Positions 44,701 to 53,857 are shown, counted from the stretch's first letter. The stretch is DNA of 64,000 bases from Xenorhabdus doucetiae (GCF_000968195.1 NZ_FO704550.1:4030001-4094000); one strand, 5' to 3'. The notes: a model not told the origin generated them from the letters alone. Translations and numbers: made by a program.

Positions 44701-45697
44701 CTACAATAGAGTAAATTGCGCCGATAAAATAATTTCCTGATTTAAGTATATTTTCAGGATTTCTAATACTTCCCGTCAGCCCACTTCCCAAAAGCCCACT
44801 ACCAGCAGCAAGAGAATTTATCAAATGATTTCGCAGAGTTGTGCGAATTTCTTCTGTTGGATAATGTTTAGGATATTTTCCTCTTCTTATTGCATCTTTT
44901 ATCGCTTGGTTAGAAATTCCGGGGTTATTATGCCGTATAATTTCCTCTGTGAGTCGCTTTCTTTCATGTCTTGGCATCTTTTTCAACCATTCTGATGCAT
45001 TACGGGGAGACGTAGATTTCATTATCTTATAAGTATGATACGCTTCTTTTAAAGCAGCAGATCCAGAAACAAGAGAGGTTATATCCAATAGTGTCGTCGT
45101 TGCGACATACCAATCCTGTGAATCTAACCAAGCAATATGTTCTATCCCTTCCTCACCATTATTGGTAATCTGATAGACTCTATATATGCCATTTCCACAT
45201 TGAAGAGAACTTGCAACAGCACCACCATAAGCCAAGACAACAGCGACTGAACTTGTCCCCGCAGTGAATGGAGTCGCTACTGATGCACTAAATTCAACTA
45301 CCATAAATGCCAATGCAGCGCCACACGAAAGTGCTGTAGATCCAATCTCCGATATCAGACTCGGCTCTGAAACCGTTTTTTTCAGAGCAACTTCTGGAGA
45401 AGTTGGGACTGCTTCTGTATTAAGATCAAAGATAATAATATGTGTTAATTCAGAAGCAACCTGGCTTCTGCGTCTTTTGGATGGCCTAACCAAATAATGC
45501 TGAAATAATCCATCTGAGTAAATAATTCCAGCGCTGTGAAAATCACGGTGGCAATCCAATGCGTCAGCAATCGCCTGAAAATCTATATCGGCAGCACCGC
45601 CACGTATGGAGCCAAGCCTTCTGGCATACTGAAAACTGGGCAACTTACTTTCATCAAACTTATTTCTTAGTTGTGATGTCAGGCTTTCAAATTGCAT
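44663..45697 (-). CDS. Candidate Hcp-linked type VI effector
   Basis: This protein of about 344 residues has an N-terminal soluble part (RLGSIRGGAADIDFQAI and GIIYSDGLFQHYLV). A hydrophobic, Gly/Ala-rich central region follows (SCGAALAFMVVEF and SSVAVVLAYGGAVASSL), then SQDWYVATTTLLDITSLVSG. The helical C terminus has MPRHERKRLTEEIIRHNNPG and ends in YFIGAIYSIVDEKPAGYIQ. I associate this pattern with a family often encoded next to hcp in gamma-proteobacteria and poorly annotated; the hydrophobic middle would suit a membrane-active toxin, but that is inference. The start at 45697 is chosen for the GGTGG eight bases upstream. It lies 47 bases after hcp and overlaps the candidate immunity gene. 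Confidence 0.65.
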   Translation of the reverse strand: MQFESLTSQLRNKFDESKLPSFQYARRLGSIRGGAADIDFQAIADALDCHRDFHSAGIIYSDGLFQHYLVRPSKRRRSQVASELTHIIIFDLNTEAVPTSPEVALKKTVSEPSLISEIGSTALSCGAALAFMVVEFSASVATPFTAGTSSVAVVLAYGGAVASSLQCGNGIYRVYQITNNGEEGIEHIAWLDSQDWYVATTTLLDITSLVSGSAALKEAYHTYKIMKSTSPRNASEWLKKMPRHERKRLTEEIIRHNNPGISNQAIKDAIRRGKYPKHYPTEEIRTTLRNHLINSLAAGSGLLGSGLTGSIRNPENILKSGNYFIGAIYSIVDEKPAGYIQHVY

Positions 45698-45744
45698 TTT
45701 GATTACCACCCATGATTGTTATTTTATCTATTTTTCTAACATCA

Positions 45745-46224
45745 TTAATAAACCGTATCTTCCCAAACACAATATCCTGATGTACCGGCTATATGATGCT
45801 GACAAACGATGTCTTTATATCTTACGGCCACAACCTCTTCTGGTTGCTGATCATGATGATTAACCGAATGCGGATACTGTACATTTAAATTCAATAATTT
45901 TGCATTTCTCAAATTAACTGAGTAAAAACGCTCTTGACTACCCGCTTGTGATGTTCGATAAAATTCGAACATCAAATCAAGTTCCTCATTGTTTGAAATT
46001 GCCATCATTAGTAACGGAGATGATTTATCCAAAGGCTTTACAAATTTAACGGGTTGATGGGCCACATTTTGTGAACGAGAAATACCATGATTAAATTGTA
46101 ATACAAAAATTTGATCTTCATGTCCCAATTGAAAATTATTACCAATAGAGTCCAGTGTAGAACATCCCTGAGAGATTAACCCTTGAAGCTTTCCTTTGAT
46201 TGTCACATAAATCGAATTTGCCAT
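45745..46224 (-). CDS. hcp: Hcp, type VI secretion tube protein
   Basis: This 159-residue protein has the standard Hcp length and pattern: an N terminus ANSIYVTIKGKLQGLISQGC, FVLQFNHGISRSQN, the loop KPLDKSSPLLMMAISNNE, FYRTSQAGSQERFYSVNL, VQYPHSVNHHDQQPEEVV and the end HHIAGTSGYCVW. Hcp hexamers stack into the secreted tube and carry small effectors in their lumen. No other type VI structural gene is in the window, so this is an orphan hcp module that presumably works with a system elsewhere. AAGGATT precedes the ATG. It heads a three-gene unit with the two genes that follow. Confidence 0.93.
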   Translation of the reverse strand: MANSIYVTIKGKLQGLISQGCSTLDSIGNNFQLGHEDQIFVLQFNHGISRSQNVAHQPVKFVKPLDKSSPLLMMAISNNEELDLMFEFYRTSQAGSQERFYSVNLRNAKLLNLNVQYPHSVNHHDQQPEEVVAVRYKDIVCQHHIAGTSGYCVWEDTVY

Positions 46225-46399
46225 ATTATTTTAATCCTTCATCATTATTATCTTACTTTGCCAACTCTCGTTATAGCAGGAAAGTTAATCAAAAAATACC
46301 GATGCAATCCTAAAACAGGACTCACCACATAGATAAAAAAGATTTATTTCAGTAGGAAAAATATTAGATGAGTAAAATAATTTTATTTCTTAATAGGTA

Positions 46400-46431
46400 A
46401 AAAAAATTCCCTACCACACAAAGTAGGGAAT
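46400..46431 (-). terminator. Terminator of the amino-acid ABC transporter operon
   Basis: On the minus strand ATTCCCTAC and GTAGGGAAT form a 9-bp perfect stem with an eight-base loop, followed by eight T. It lies 38 bases after the permease stop, which shows that the operon ends there. Confidence 0.92.
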
Positions 46432-46468
46432 GAATATAACAGCGAAAATATCTGCCAGGTGCCAGATA

Positions 46469-47212
46469 TTAATTTTGAGGAACCACGGTCAACGTTTTTT
46501 TACGCCAGAATCTGAAGATTGCGGTTTTTTCGCGTCTCACCGCGAAGCGACGGGCAATAGAATTGGCCATCAACTCCAGTGATAAACACATCACAAAATA
46601 AACCAGCGCAACGAATAAAAAGACTTCCATCGGATAAACCATGCTGCGGTTATTGACTTGGGTCGCCAAAAATGACAATTCTGCCACGCCGACGATATAA
46701 GCCAATGACGTATCCTTAATTAAGGCAATCCATTGATTGATAAAGGAAGGCACCATCATGCGCAGTGCCTGCGGCAAGACGATATGCCACAGCACTTCCC
46801 AACGATTGAAACCCAGTGATAACCCGGCTCGCCATTGACCCTCACTCACCGCCAAAATCCCCGCTTTGACGCCATGCGCCAAATACGCCGAAGTAATCAA
46901 TGCCAGCGCACAGACAACGGTCGTAATTTCAGGAATTTCCATTCCTAATATCACCGGCAGCAAGAAATAGGTCCAGAAAATCAGCATAATCACCGGAATG
47001 GCGCGGAAGAAACCCAGCACAGCCGCCAATAAGTTGGCCCAAAAGCCCCGCAGCATCGCCAGCGCAATGCCCCCTAAGATACCCAATACGATGGAGATAG
47101 TCCCTGCCATGATGCTGATTGCCAGCGTCAATGCTGCCCCTGCCAATGGCCCATCGGGAAAGGTGCCCAATAGCAAATAACGCCAGTTTTCTGCAATAAC
47201 CGTAAAATCCAT
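46469..47212 (-). CDS. Amino-acid ABC transporter permease (GltK/HisM type), second subunit
   Basis: This 247-residue inner-membrane subunit of a polar amino-acid importer has about five membrane segments and the EAA loop AGLSLGFNRWEVLWHIVLPQALR (about residues 137-159), where the ATPase docks. Its N terminus DFTVIAENWRYLLLGTFPDGPL is typical of the GltK-like partner. It follows the other permease with one base between the genes and is the last gene of the operon: a strong terminator lies just after it and no ATPase gene is present locally. Confidence 0.88.
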   Translation of the reverse strand: MDFTVIAENWRYLLLGTFPDGPLAGAALTLAISIMAGTISIVLGILGGIALAMLRGFWANLLAAVLGFFRAIPVIMLIFWTYFLLPVILGMEIPEITTVVCALALITSAYLAHGVKAGILAVSEGQWRAGLSLGFNRWEVLWHIVLPQALRMMVPSFINQWIALIKDTSLAYIVGVAELSFLATQVNNRSMVYPMEVFLFVALVYFVMCLSLELMANSIARRFAVRREKTAIFRFWRKKTLTVVPQN

Positions 47213-47213
47213 A

Positions 47214-47951
47214 TCAGTAACCTCTCGCCAATGTTCTCTGCTGGCGCCATTGTCCCCAACCTTCCATCACCGCAATCATGGCGATATAGAGTACCGTCGC
47301 AACACCAAATGCCTCAAAGGTTTGTAAGGATTGGGTTTCTACCTGACGAGACGCATAGGACAGTTCTGCCACACCAATCGCCATCGTTAATGATGAATTC
47401 TTGACGATGTTCATGTATTGCCCCAATAAGGGCGGCATGGCGATTTTCAGTGCCTGTGGCAAGACAATGTGGCGCATGGCCTGCCAGGGCGTTAAACCTA
47501 ACGCATGAGCGGCATATTTCTGCCCGCGCCCGACGCCTTGAATGCCCGCGCGTAATTCTTCCGCCACAAACGGCGCTGAATAGAGGGTCAAGCCGATAAA
47601 TCCCGCCAAAAATTCAAAGGACGGCCATGCCAGTGTCAGACCGAAAATCAGGGTGTCGTGAGGCGTGTTCAGCCATATCATCGCCTGTTGCGGCAGAATT
47701 TGCCCGGATGCGAAATACCAGAAAAACAGTTGCACTAACAGGGGGGTGTTGCGGAATACGCTGGTATAAACCGTGACCAGCCAACGCAGTGGCTTGAGTT
47801 GGCTATCCCGTGCCGCGGCAACCACAAAGCCCAGTAAAGTAGAGGAGACAATGGCACAGGCAGAGAGCCACAAGGTGATCAGAAACCCCTGCCAAAGCCA
47901 GTGCAGATATTCAGGCGCCAATAAGCGCTCGGTAATAAATTGCTCAAACAT
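47214..47951 (-). CDS. Amino-acid ABC transporter permease (GltJ/HisQ type), first subunit
   Basis: This permease of about 245 residues has roughly five membrane helices and the EAA loop AHALGLTPWQAMRHIVLPQALK. The segment FRNTPLLVQLFFWYF is the usual HisQ/GltJ signature. The start at 47951 (MFEQFITER) has GGTGA seven bases upstream; an in-frame start at 47993 is less likely. It lies between the binding-protein gene and the second permease and forms a heterodimer with the latter. Substrate cannot be fixed from sequence; glutamate/aspartate or a related polar amino acid is likely. Confidence 0.88.
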   Translation of the reverse strand: MFEQFITERLLAPEYLHWLWQGFLITLWLSACAIVSSTLLGFVVAAARDSQLKPLRWLVTVYTSVFRNTPLLVQLFFWYFASGQILPQQAMIWLNTPHDTLIFGLTLAWPSFEFLAGFIGLTLYSAPFVAEELRAGIQGVGRGQKYAAHALGLTPWQAMRHIVLPQALKIAMPPLLGQYMNIVKNSSLTMAIGVAELSYASRQVETQSLQTFEAFGVATVLYIAMIAVMEGWGQWRQQRTLARGY

Positions 47952-48057
47952 ATCATTCACCGCATAAATAAACACCGTATAAACAAGCAACAAAGCCCCA
48001 AGATAATGGGGCTAATTTCAGTCTTTATTTTTGAATTCGTTTTTGTTTTCTACGTTA

Positions 48058-48903
48058 TTATTTCGCCTGATTTTCTAATGGCGCGAATTTAAAATCACCT
48101 CGTGGCTGGGCGGATTTGGTTTCCGGGCCGAACCAGCGGTTATAAATTTTTTCGGCTTCACCCTCTTTTTCCAATTTCAGCAAGGTCTGGTTAACCTCAT
48201 CAACCAGTCGTTGCTCTCCTTTGGAAGCTGCGACCGCCTGATATTCGCGGGTAATGCTGAAAGGGGAGATTTCAAAATCGGCTTTCTGGGCTTCGGGGAC
48301 GTTTGCCAACAGGCCAACCAGTTTCGCATCATCCTGCGTGATCGCCTGAACATTGCCATTTCTCAGCGCCGCAAATGCCAGCGGTGTATCGTCGTAAGAG
48401 ATCACTTTTGCGGTTGGATAACGCTCACGCAAGGTAATTTCCTGTACCGTTCCCTTGTCTGCACCAATACGCAATTTGGCAATATCATCCGGTTTAGTCA
48501 GAACCCCTTTGCGGGCAATGAATTTCTGACCGGTCGCAAAATAAGGAATGGAAAAATTAACCTGTTTTGCGCGTTCATCGGTAATCGTGAAGTTAGCGGC
48601 AATTAAATCAATTTTTTTGGAAGAGAGCAGCGGGATGCGGTTTGCTGGATTGGTTGGACGTAGTTCCAGTTTCACGCCCAAATCATTGGCAATCGCATTG
48701 GCGATGTCCACATCATAGCCAGCCAATTTTTTCGTTTGGGGATCGATAAAACCAAAGGGTGGATTACTGTCAAATACCGCAATGCGTACCGTGCCCGCTT
48801 TTTTGATGTCATCCAGTTTATCTGCTTTTGCCACCCCTGAAACCAATGCCAAGCTGGTCAGCAGAGCCGTCACCGCGACGCGAGATTTATTGCCAATCTT
48901 CAT
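48058..48903 (-). CDS. Periplasmic amino-acid-binding protein of the ABC importer
   Basis: This protein of about 281 residues has a clear signal peptide (KIGNKSRVAVTALLTSLALV, cleavage after GVAKA). The mature part is an SBP_bac_3 fold: KAGTVRIAVFDSNPPFGFID at the start, LAGYDVDIANAIANDLGV, and IDLIAANFTITDERAKQVNFS with the Arg and Thr that grip the amino-acid carboxylate. The start at 48903 is preferred to 48927 because AGGGG lies just before it. It heads the operon with two permease genes. Confidence 0.9.
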   Translation of the reverse strand: MKIGNKSRVAVTALLTSLALVSGVAKADKLDDIKKAGTVRIAVFDSNPPFGFIDPQTKKLAGYDVDIANAIANDLGVKLELRPTNPANRIPLLSSKKIDLIAANFTITDERAKQVNFSIPYFATGQKFIARKGVLTKPDDIAKLRIGADKGTVQEITLRERYPTAKVISYDDTPLAFAALRNGNVQAITQDDAKLVGLLANVPEAQKADFEISPFSITREYQAVAASKGEQRLVDEVNQTLLKLEKEGEAEKIYNRWFGPETKSAQPRGDFKFAPLENQAK

Positions 48904-49016
48904 TGTACACCCCTGTTGGTTATTCATTTTTTATAGACCAACAAAAGCTATCAATTTCGCTATAGCACTTGAAATAATATAAAAAACTATATTTATTCTT
49001 TTGAAGAATATATAAG

Positions 49017-49733
49017 CTACTCTTTTTGGGTCAGTAATTTTTCCAACTGATCACCCCCAATGTGGCGGAAATCCTGCCCTTTGACGTAATAGAAGATAAA
49101 TTCACAAATATTCTGGCAACGGTCACCAATGCGCTCAATAGAGCGGGCACAGAAGAGCGCGGTCATAACATTCGGAATCGTTCTGGGATCTTCCATCATG
49201 TAGGTCATGAGCTGACGGACAATACTTTCGTATTCCTGATCCACTTTTTTATCTTCACGGTAGATACGGATGGCCTCTTCCAGATCCATGCGGGCAAAGG
49301 CATCCAACACATCATGCAGCATTTGGATCGTATGGCGCCCCAGTGATTCCAAACTGACCAGTAAGGCTTGCTGCTGATGTGAAAATCTTTCAAGCGCGGT
49401 CTGGCAGATCTTATCGGCAACATCGCCGATACGCTCCAGTTCAGCGATGGTCTTGGAAATCACCATGATCAGGCGCAGGTCACTGGCCGTCGGCTGGCGT
49501 TTAGCAATGATGCGGACGCACGCCTCATCAATCGCCACTTCCATCATATTCACCTTCTGGTCATCCTCACTCACTTGCCGTGCCAATACTGCGTCTTGGT
49601 TGTGCATCGCCAGAATGGCTTTACTGAGCTGTTCTTCTACCAGCCCGCCCATTGCCATCAATTCGGTACGAATATGTTCCAGTTCAGCCGTAAACTGACC
49701 AGAGATGTGTTTGCTCAGATTCAGATTGTCCAT
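49017..49733 (-). CDS. phoU: Phosphate signalling protein PhoU
   Basis: This 238-residue protein has two three-helix PhoU repeats, each with a metal-binding E-RIGD motif: ELERIGDVADKIC (about residues 94-106) and SIERIGDRCQNICEF (about 197-211). PhoU links the Pst transporter to the PhoR kinase and represses the Pho regulon when phosphate is plentiful. It is the last gene of pstS-C-A-B-phoU, matching E. coli order. No terminator is visible before the next operon. Confidence 0.96.
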   Translation of the reverse strand: MDNLNLSKHISGQFTAELEHIRTELMAMGGLVEEQLSKAILAMHNQDAVLARQVSEDDQKVNMMEVAIDEACVRIIAKRQPTASDLRLIMVISKTIAELERIGDVADKICQTALERFSHQQQALLVSLESLGRHTIQMLHDVLDAFARMDLEEAIRIYREDKKVDQEYESIVRQLMTYMMEDPRTIPNVMTALFCARSIERIGDRCQNICEFIFYYVKGQDFRHIGGDQLEKLLTQKE

Positions 49734-49800
49734 ATTATGTTATACCCCGTTTATGCGCCGCCTATACCCCGTACCGTCTATGCCTTGTACCTGCCCTGTC

Positions 49801-50607
49801 TCAACCATAACGGCCAGTAATATAATCTTCGGTCTGTTTCATCTTCGGTGTGGTAAATAATCTGTCGGTATCACTAAATTCAATCAGTTCGCCAAGATAC
49901 ATAAATGCCGTGTAATCCGAACAACGCGCCGCCTGCTGCATGTTGTGGGTGACGATCACGACGGTATATTCCGATTTTAATTCGCTGATCAACTCTTCAA
50001 TGCGCCCTGTCGAGATCGGATCCAGTGCCGAACAGGGTTCATCCAGCAACAAAACCTCAGGACGAATAGCGATACCACGAGCAATGCACAGACGCTGCTG
50101 CTGACCACCGGAAAGGCTATGCCCACTCTGGTGCAATTTATCTTTGGTTTCGTGCCACAGCGCCGCTTTTGTCAATGCCCATTGGACACGTTCATCCATC
50201 TCTGCCCTGGGTAGTTTTTCAAACAGCCGTACCCCGAAAGCAATATTGTCGTAAATCGACATCGGGAAGGGTGTCGGTTTCTGGAAAACCATCCCGACTT
50301 TGGCACGCAGCAAGGCAATGTCTTGTTTGTCTGTCAGGATATTCGTGCCATCCAGAATAATTTCACCTTCAGCCCGCTGTTCGACGTACAATTCATACAT
50401 TTTGTTGAAAGTACGCAATAACGTGGATTTGCCACAGCCTGATGGCCCAATAAATGCCGTTACCTTATTTTGTGCGATATCGAGCGTAATATTTTTCAGC
50501 GCGTGAAATTTGCCGTAATAGAAGTTCAGATCACGTACCTGAATTTTACTTCCTGCAATATTATTGACTGCTATGTTATTGACTGCAATGCCATTAGCCT
50601 TATTCAT
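49801..50607 (-). CDS. pstB: Phosphate ABC transporter ATPase PstB
   Basis: This 268-residue ATPase energises phosphate import. Walker A is GPSGCGKST (about residues 53-61), the Q loop has MVFQKPTPFPMSIYDN, the signature is LSGGQQQR, Walker B is EVLLLDEPCSALDP and the switch His is in IVTHNMQQA. The N terminus is slightly extended by a small repeat (VNNIAVNNIAG) not found in E. coli PstB, which could reflect a 15-base DNA duplication. It lies between pstA and phoU. Confidence 0.97.
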   Translation of the reverse strand: MNKANGIAVNNIAVNNIAGSKIQVRDLNFYYGKFHALKNITLDIAQNKVTAFIGPSGCGKSTLLRTFNKMYELYVEQRAEGEIILDGTNILTDKQDIALLRAKVGMVFQKPTPFPMSIYDNIAFGVRLFEKLPRAEMDERVQWALTKAALWHETKDKLHQSGHSLSGGQQQRLCIARGIAIRPEVLLLDEPCSALDPISTGRIEELISELKSEYTVVIVTHNMQQAARCSDYTAFMYLGELIEFSDTDRLFTTPKMKQTEDYITGRYG

Positions 50608-50667
50608 CAGTACTTGTCTCTTTAATCGCTTTCCATCAACGAATAACCTGTTAAAGGTGAAAAAATA

Positions 50668-51576
50668 TTAGTGCTTTTTCTTCGCAAACAGCACACGTGC
50701 CACAATGTTAATTAACAGTACGCACAACGTAATCAGTAATACCCCCGCCCATGCCAATTGCTGCCAGTCAGAAAATGGACTCATGGCAAACTTGAAAATC
50801 GTAACAGGTAAGTTGGCAATTGGCTGGTTAAGATCGGTGCTCCAGAACTGGTTGGAAAGAGAAGTGAACAACAAAGGCGCTGTTTCACCCGCAATACGGG
50901 CAATCGCCAGCAATACCCCGGTCATAATTCCGGATATTGACGCCTTTAAGGTAATGGCAGAGATCATTTTCCATTTCGGTGTTCCCAGTGCATAAGCGGC
51001 TTCACGCAAATTATCCGGCACCAGTTTCAGCATGTTTTCCGTGGTGCGAATCACGATGGGGATCTGCAACAACGCCAGTGCAATGACCCCCGCCCAACCA
51101 GAAAAGTGTTGCATCTTCGCGACCACCACCGTGTAGACAAACAATCCGACCACAATCGAAGGGGCTGAAAGCAAAATGTCATTAATAAAGCGGATGATTT
51201 CTGCCAGCCATGAACGGTGACCATATTCCGCCAGATAAATGCCCGCCAGAATTCCCAATGGCGTTCCAAACACCGTCGCCCAGAAAATCAGCAAGCCACT
51301 GCCAACAATGGCGTTTGCCAGCCCGCCGCCTTCGGTATTGGGCGGTGGCGTCATGTCAGTAAACAACGCCAGCGACATCCCATCGATACCTTTGGTGACG
51401 GTGGAAATTAAGATCCAGACCAGCCAGAATAAGCCAAATGCCATTGTTGCCACGGAGAGCATCAGCGCCAGCCGGTTTTTCTGCCGACGCCATGACTGCC
51501 TGCGGCGGCGGTTTTTCATGTCCACGGCGCTGACTGTACTGCCTGAACGTGACGGTTGATTATCGGGGATTGTCAT
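50668..51576 (-). CDS. pstA: Phosphate ABC transporter permease PstA
   Basis: This protein of about 302 residues has six membrane helices and forms the channel with PstC. The N terminus is basic (KNRRRRQSWRRQKNRLALML), followed by TPPPNTEGGGLANAI and the EAA-type loop REAAYALGTPKWKMISAITL. The start at 51576 directly follows the pstC stop (one base apart) and has GAGGGG upstream, so it is preferred over an overlapping start at 51591. Confidence 0.96.
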   Translation of the reverse strand: MTIPDNQPSRSGSTVSAVDMKNRRRRQSWRRQKNRLALMLSVATMAFGLFWLVWILISTVTKGIDGMSLALFTDMTPPPNTEGGGLANAIVGSGLLIFWATVFGTPLGILAGIYLAEYGHRSWLAEIIRFINDILLSAPSIVVGLFVYTVVVAKMQHFSGWAGVIALALLQIPIVIRTTENMLKLVPDNLREAAYALGTPKWKMISAITLKASISGIMTGVLLAIARIAGETAPLLFTSLSNQFWSTDLNQPIANLPVTIFKFAMSPFSDWQQLAWAGVLLITLCVLLINIVARVLFAKKKH

Positions 51577-51577
51577 C

Positions 51578-52564
51578 TCAGCGCCCCTCATTTTTTGCCA
51601 GGCGCATAATCATCAATCTCGACAACGCCAACACAATAAAAGTGATGACAAACAAAATCAGCCCCAGTTCCATCAATGCAGCGGTATGCAGACCTGAATC
51701 GGCCTCAGCAAATTCATTCGCCAACGCAGACGTGATGCTGTTCCCCGGCATGTACAGCGACAAACTGTCAAGTTGGTAGGTATTGCCGATAATAAAGGTG
51801 ACCGCCATGGTTTCTCCCAATGCCCGACCCAGCCCCAACATAACGCCACCAATCACCCCATTCTTGGTATAAGGCAAGACGATATGCCAAATCACTTCCC
51901 ATGTCGTACAACCGATGCCATAGGCCGACTCTTTCATCATCACCGGGGTCTGTTCAAACACATCGCGCATGACAGAAGCGATATAGGGGATAATCATGAT
52001 GGCAAGAATGACCCCCGCCGCCAGAATGCCAATACCAAAAGCGGGGCCGGAGAACAACTCGCCCACGATGGGAATGCTTGAGAGCACATTACCCACGGGT
52101 TGCTGGAAATAGGTGGCAAACAGCGGCGCAAAGACAAACAGCCCCCACATGCCGTAAACAATGCTGGGGATCGCCGCCAATAGCTCAATCGCCACCCCCA
52201 ACGGGCGTTTCAGCCAGTTCGGTGCCAATTCCGTCAGAAACAAGGCAATGCCAAAACTCACCGGAACCGCAATAATCAGGGCGATGAATGACGTCATCAA
52301 GGTGCCATAAATCGGTATCAATGCCCCAAATACCCCTGCGGGTGCATCCCAATCTCTGCGCCATAAGAAAGCAAAACCAAATGCTTGTATACTCGGCCAG
52401 GCAGCAATGATCAGCGAAACGATAATGCCGCCCAACAGCAATAATGTTAACAACGCCGCTAATCTCACCAGCGAGCTGAAAATAATATCGCCATTTTTGC
52501 TGGGTGCTTTCAATACCCTTTTACGTTCTGCCGTTTGACGTTCGGCCATACGCTGAATTCTCAT
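51578..52564 (-). CDS. pstC: Phosphate ABC transporter permease PstC
   Basis: This 328-residue permease has six helices and closely matches E. coli PstC: NGDIIFSSLVRLAALL, WPSIQAFGFAFLW, LTELAPNWLKRPLGVAIELL, ESAYGIGCTTWEVIWHIVLP and LGRALGETMAV. The start overlaps the pstS stop as ATGA, so translation is coupled; a later in-frame ATG at 52549 is possible. Confidence 0.96.
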   Translation of the reverse strand: MRIQRMAERQTAERKRVLKAPSKNGDIIFSSLVRLAALLTLLLLGGIIVSLIIAAWPSIQAFGFAFLWRRDWDAPAGVFGALIPIYGTLMTSFIALIIAVPVSFGIALFLTELAPNWLKRPLGVAIELLAAIPSIVYGMWGLFVFAPLFATYFQQPVGNVLSSIPIVGELFSGPAFGIGILAAGVILAIMIIPYIASVMRDVFEQTPVMMKESAYGIGCTTWEVIWHIVLPYTKNGVIGGVMLGLGRALGETMAVTFIIGNTYQLDSLSLYMPGNSITSALANEFAEADSGLHTAALMELGLILFVITFIVLALSRLMIMRLAKNEGR

Positions 52565-53610
52565 TTTGCGTGATATAGCGGTTTACCATCGCTGCCTTTG
52601 ATATTGTTCTTCCATGCGGCACGCACCTGACTGACCACTTCTTCTGGCAGAGTGGCATAATCCAGATCTTTCGCCTGTTTTTTACCTTTGTCGTAAGCCC
52701 AATCGAAAAATTTCAGCACCTCGGCACCCTTCGCCGCATTTGCCGGTTGTTGGTGGATGAGAATAAAGGTGGTGGAAGTAATCGGCCACGCATTACCGCC
52801 TTTCTGGTTTGTCAGATCCTGAGCAAAGCTGCGGTGCCAATCCGCCCCTTGCGCTGCGGCACTGAAGTTCTCTTCGGTAGGTGCCAGCACATTACCCTCC
52901 GCGGAAACCAGTTGGGTATAAGCCAGATGATTCTGCTTGGCATAGGCATATTCGACATAACCAATCGAACCGGGCAGACGCTGGACAAAGGCCGCAATCC
53001 CGTCATTGCCTTTGCCGCCCAATCCGGTTGGCCATTTGACGGTCGAGCCAACACCCACTTTCTGTTTCCAATCGTGGTTAACTTTAGACAGGTAGCTGGT
53101 AAAGACGTAGGAAGTACCTGAACCATCCGCCCGACGCACCACGGCGATGTTCTGATCCGGCAGTTTGAGATTGGGATTTAGCTTTGCAATCGCCGGATCA
53201 TTCCATTTCTTGATATTCCCCAGATAAATATCACCCAGGGTTTTACCATCCAGAATCAACTGACCCGCTTTAATACCGGAAATGTTCACCGCCAGCACAA
53301 TGCCACCAATGACCGTTGGGAATTGGAACAGGCCATTAGCCGCCAATTTTTCCTCAGAAAGGGGCGCGTCAGAGGCACCAAAATCTACCGTATTGGCAAT
53401 AATCTGTTTGACGCCGCCCGAAGATCCGATGCCTTGATAATTGATTTTGTTTCCGGTTTCTTTCTGATAAGAATCCGCCCATTGGGTATAGACCGGTGCT
53501 GGAAATGTTGCACCGGCTCCCGTCAGGCTGATCGCAGCAAGTGAAGACAGGGATGTCATGGCAAATACAGTGACCATGATGTTCGCCACGGTGGTACGCA
53601 TTGATTTCAT
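52561..53610 (-). CDS. pstS: Periplasmic phosphate-binding protein PstS
   Basis: This protein of about 349 residues has a signal peptide (MKSMRTTVANIMVTVFAMTS, cleaved near SLAA). The mature start SLTGAGATFPAPVYTQWADS matches E. coli PstS. Phosphate-binding segments TGAGATFPAP, GSSGGVKQI, FGASDAPLS and RRADGSGTSY are present. The start at 53610 has GGAGAG just upstream and matches the E. coli start; a longer frame to 53727 runs through the promoter and is not used. Two Pho boxes lie 111 to 150 bases upstream. Confidence 0.97.
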   Translation of the reverse strand: MKSMRTTVANIMVTVFAMTSLSSLAAISLTGAGATFPAPVYTQWADSYQKETGNKINYQGIGSSGGVKQIIANTVDFGASDAPLSEEKLAANGLFQFPTVIGGIVLAVNISGIKAGQLILDGKTLGDIYLGNIKKWNDPAIAKLNPNLKLPDQNIAVVRRADGSGTSYVFTSYLSKVNHDWKQKVGVGSTVKWPTGLGGKGNDGIAAFVQRLPGSIGYVEYAYAKQNHLAYTQLVSAEGNVLAPTEENFSAAAQGADWHRSFAQDLTNQKGGNAWPITSTTFILIHQQPANAAKGAEVLKFFDWAYDKGKKQAKDLDYATLPEEVVSQVRAAWKNNIKGSDGKPLYHAK

Positions 53611-53720
53611 ACTCTCTCTCCGACTGTGATACTCATCATCAATTACAAAAATGTCAGATATCACTGACAGTTTGTTTTTTAAAATAAAAAGTAGATCGAG
53701 AAGAAAAATAGATGAATTCA

Positions 53721-53760
53721 ATGACAATAAAATGTATGAATTATGACATTTTTATGACAA
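53721..53760 (-). promoter_or_regulatory. Two tandem Pho boxes upstream of pstS
   Basis: Read on the minus strand, TTGTCATAAAAATGTCAT (53743-53760) is a near-consensus PhoB site with two 7-base repeats separated by four bases. A weaker copy (CATACATTTTATTGTCAT) lies at 53721-53738. The 22-base offset equals two helical turns, as in known pst promoters. Confidence 0.88.
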
Positions 53761-53857
53761 GGCGGTGATCTGTCTCTTGGTCACATCTTCGAGATCAAGA
53801 GACTTAGCTAGTAGGTCACTTTCAACGGAGGTTTGTCAGCAGTCTGATTAATTTCCC
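53761..53857. other. Gap between the pst promoter and the microcin-like cluster
   Basis: It contains an inverted repeat (GTCTCTTG at 53772-53779 with CAAGAGAC at 53796-53803) without a T run. It may end the HIT-gene transcript, which stops at 53858. No gene is seen. Confidence 0.45.

Noticed and set aside
53772..53803. Inverted repeat considered as a tRNA arm or attachment site
   Set aside because: No tRNA fold, CCA end or integrase gene nearby; it is a simple 8-bp stem without a T run.
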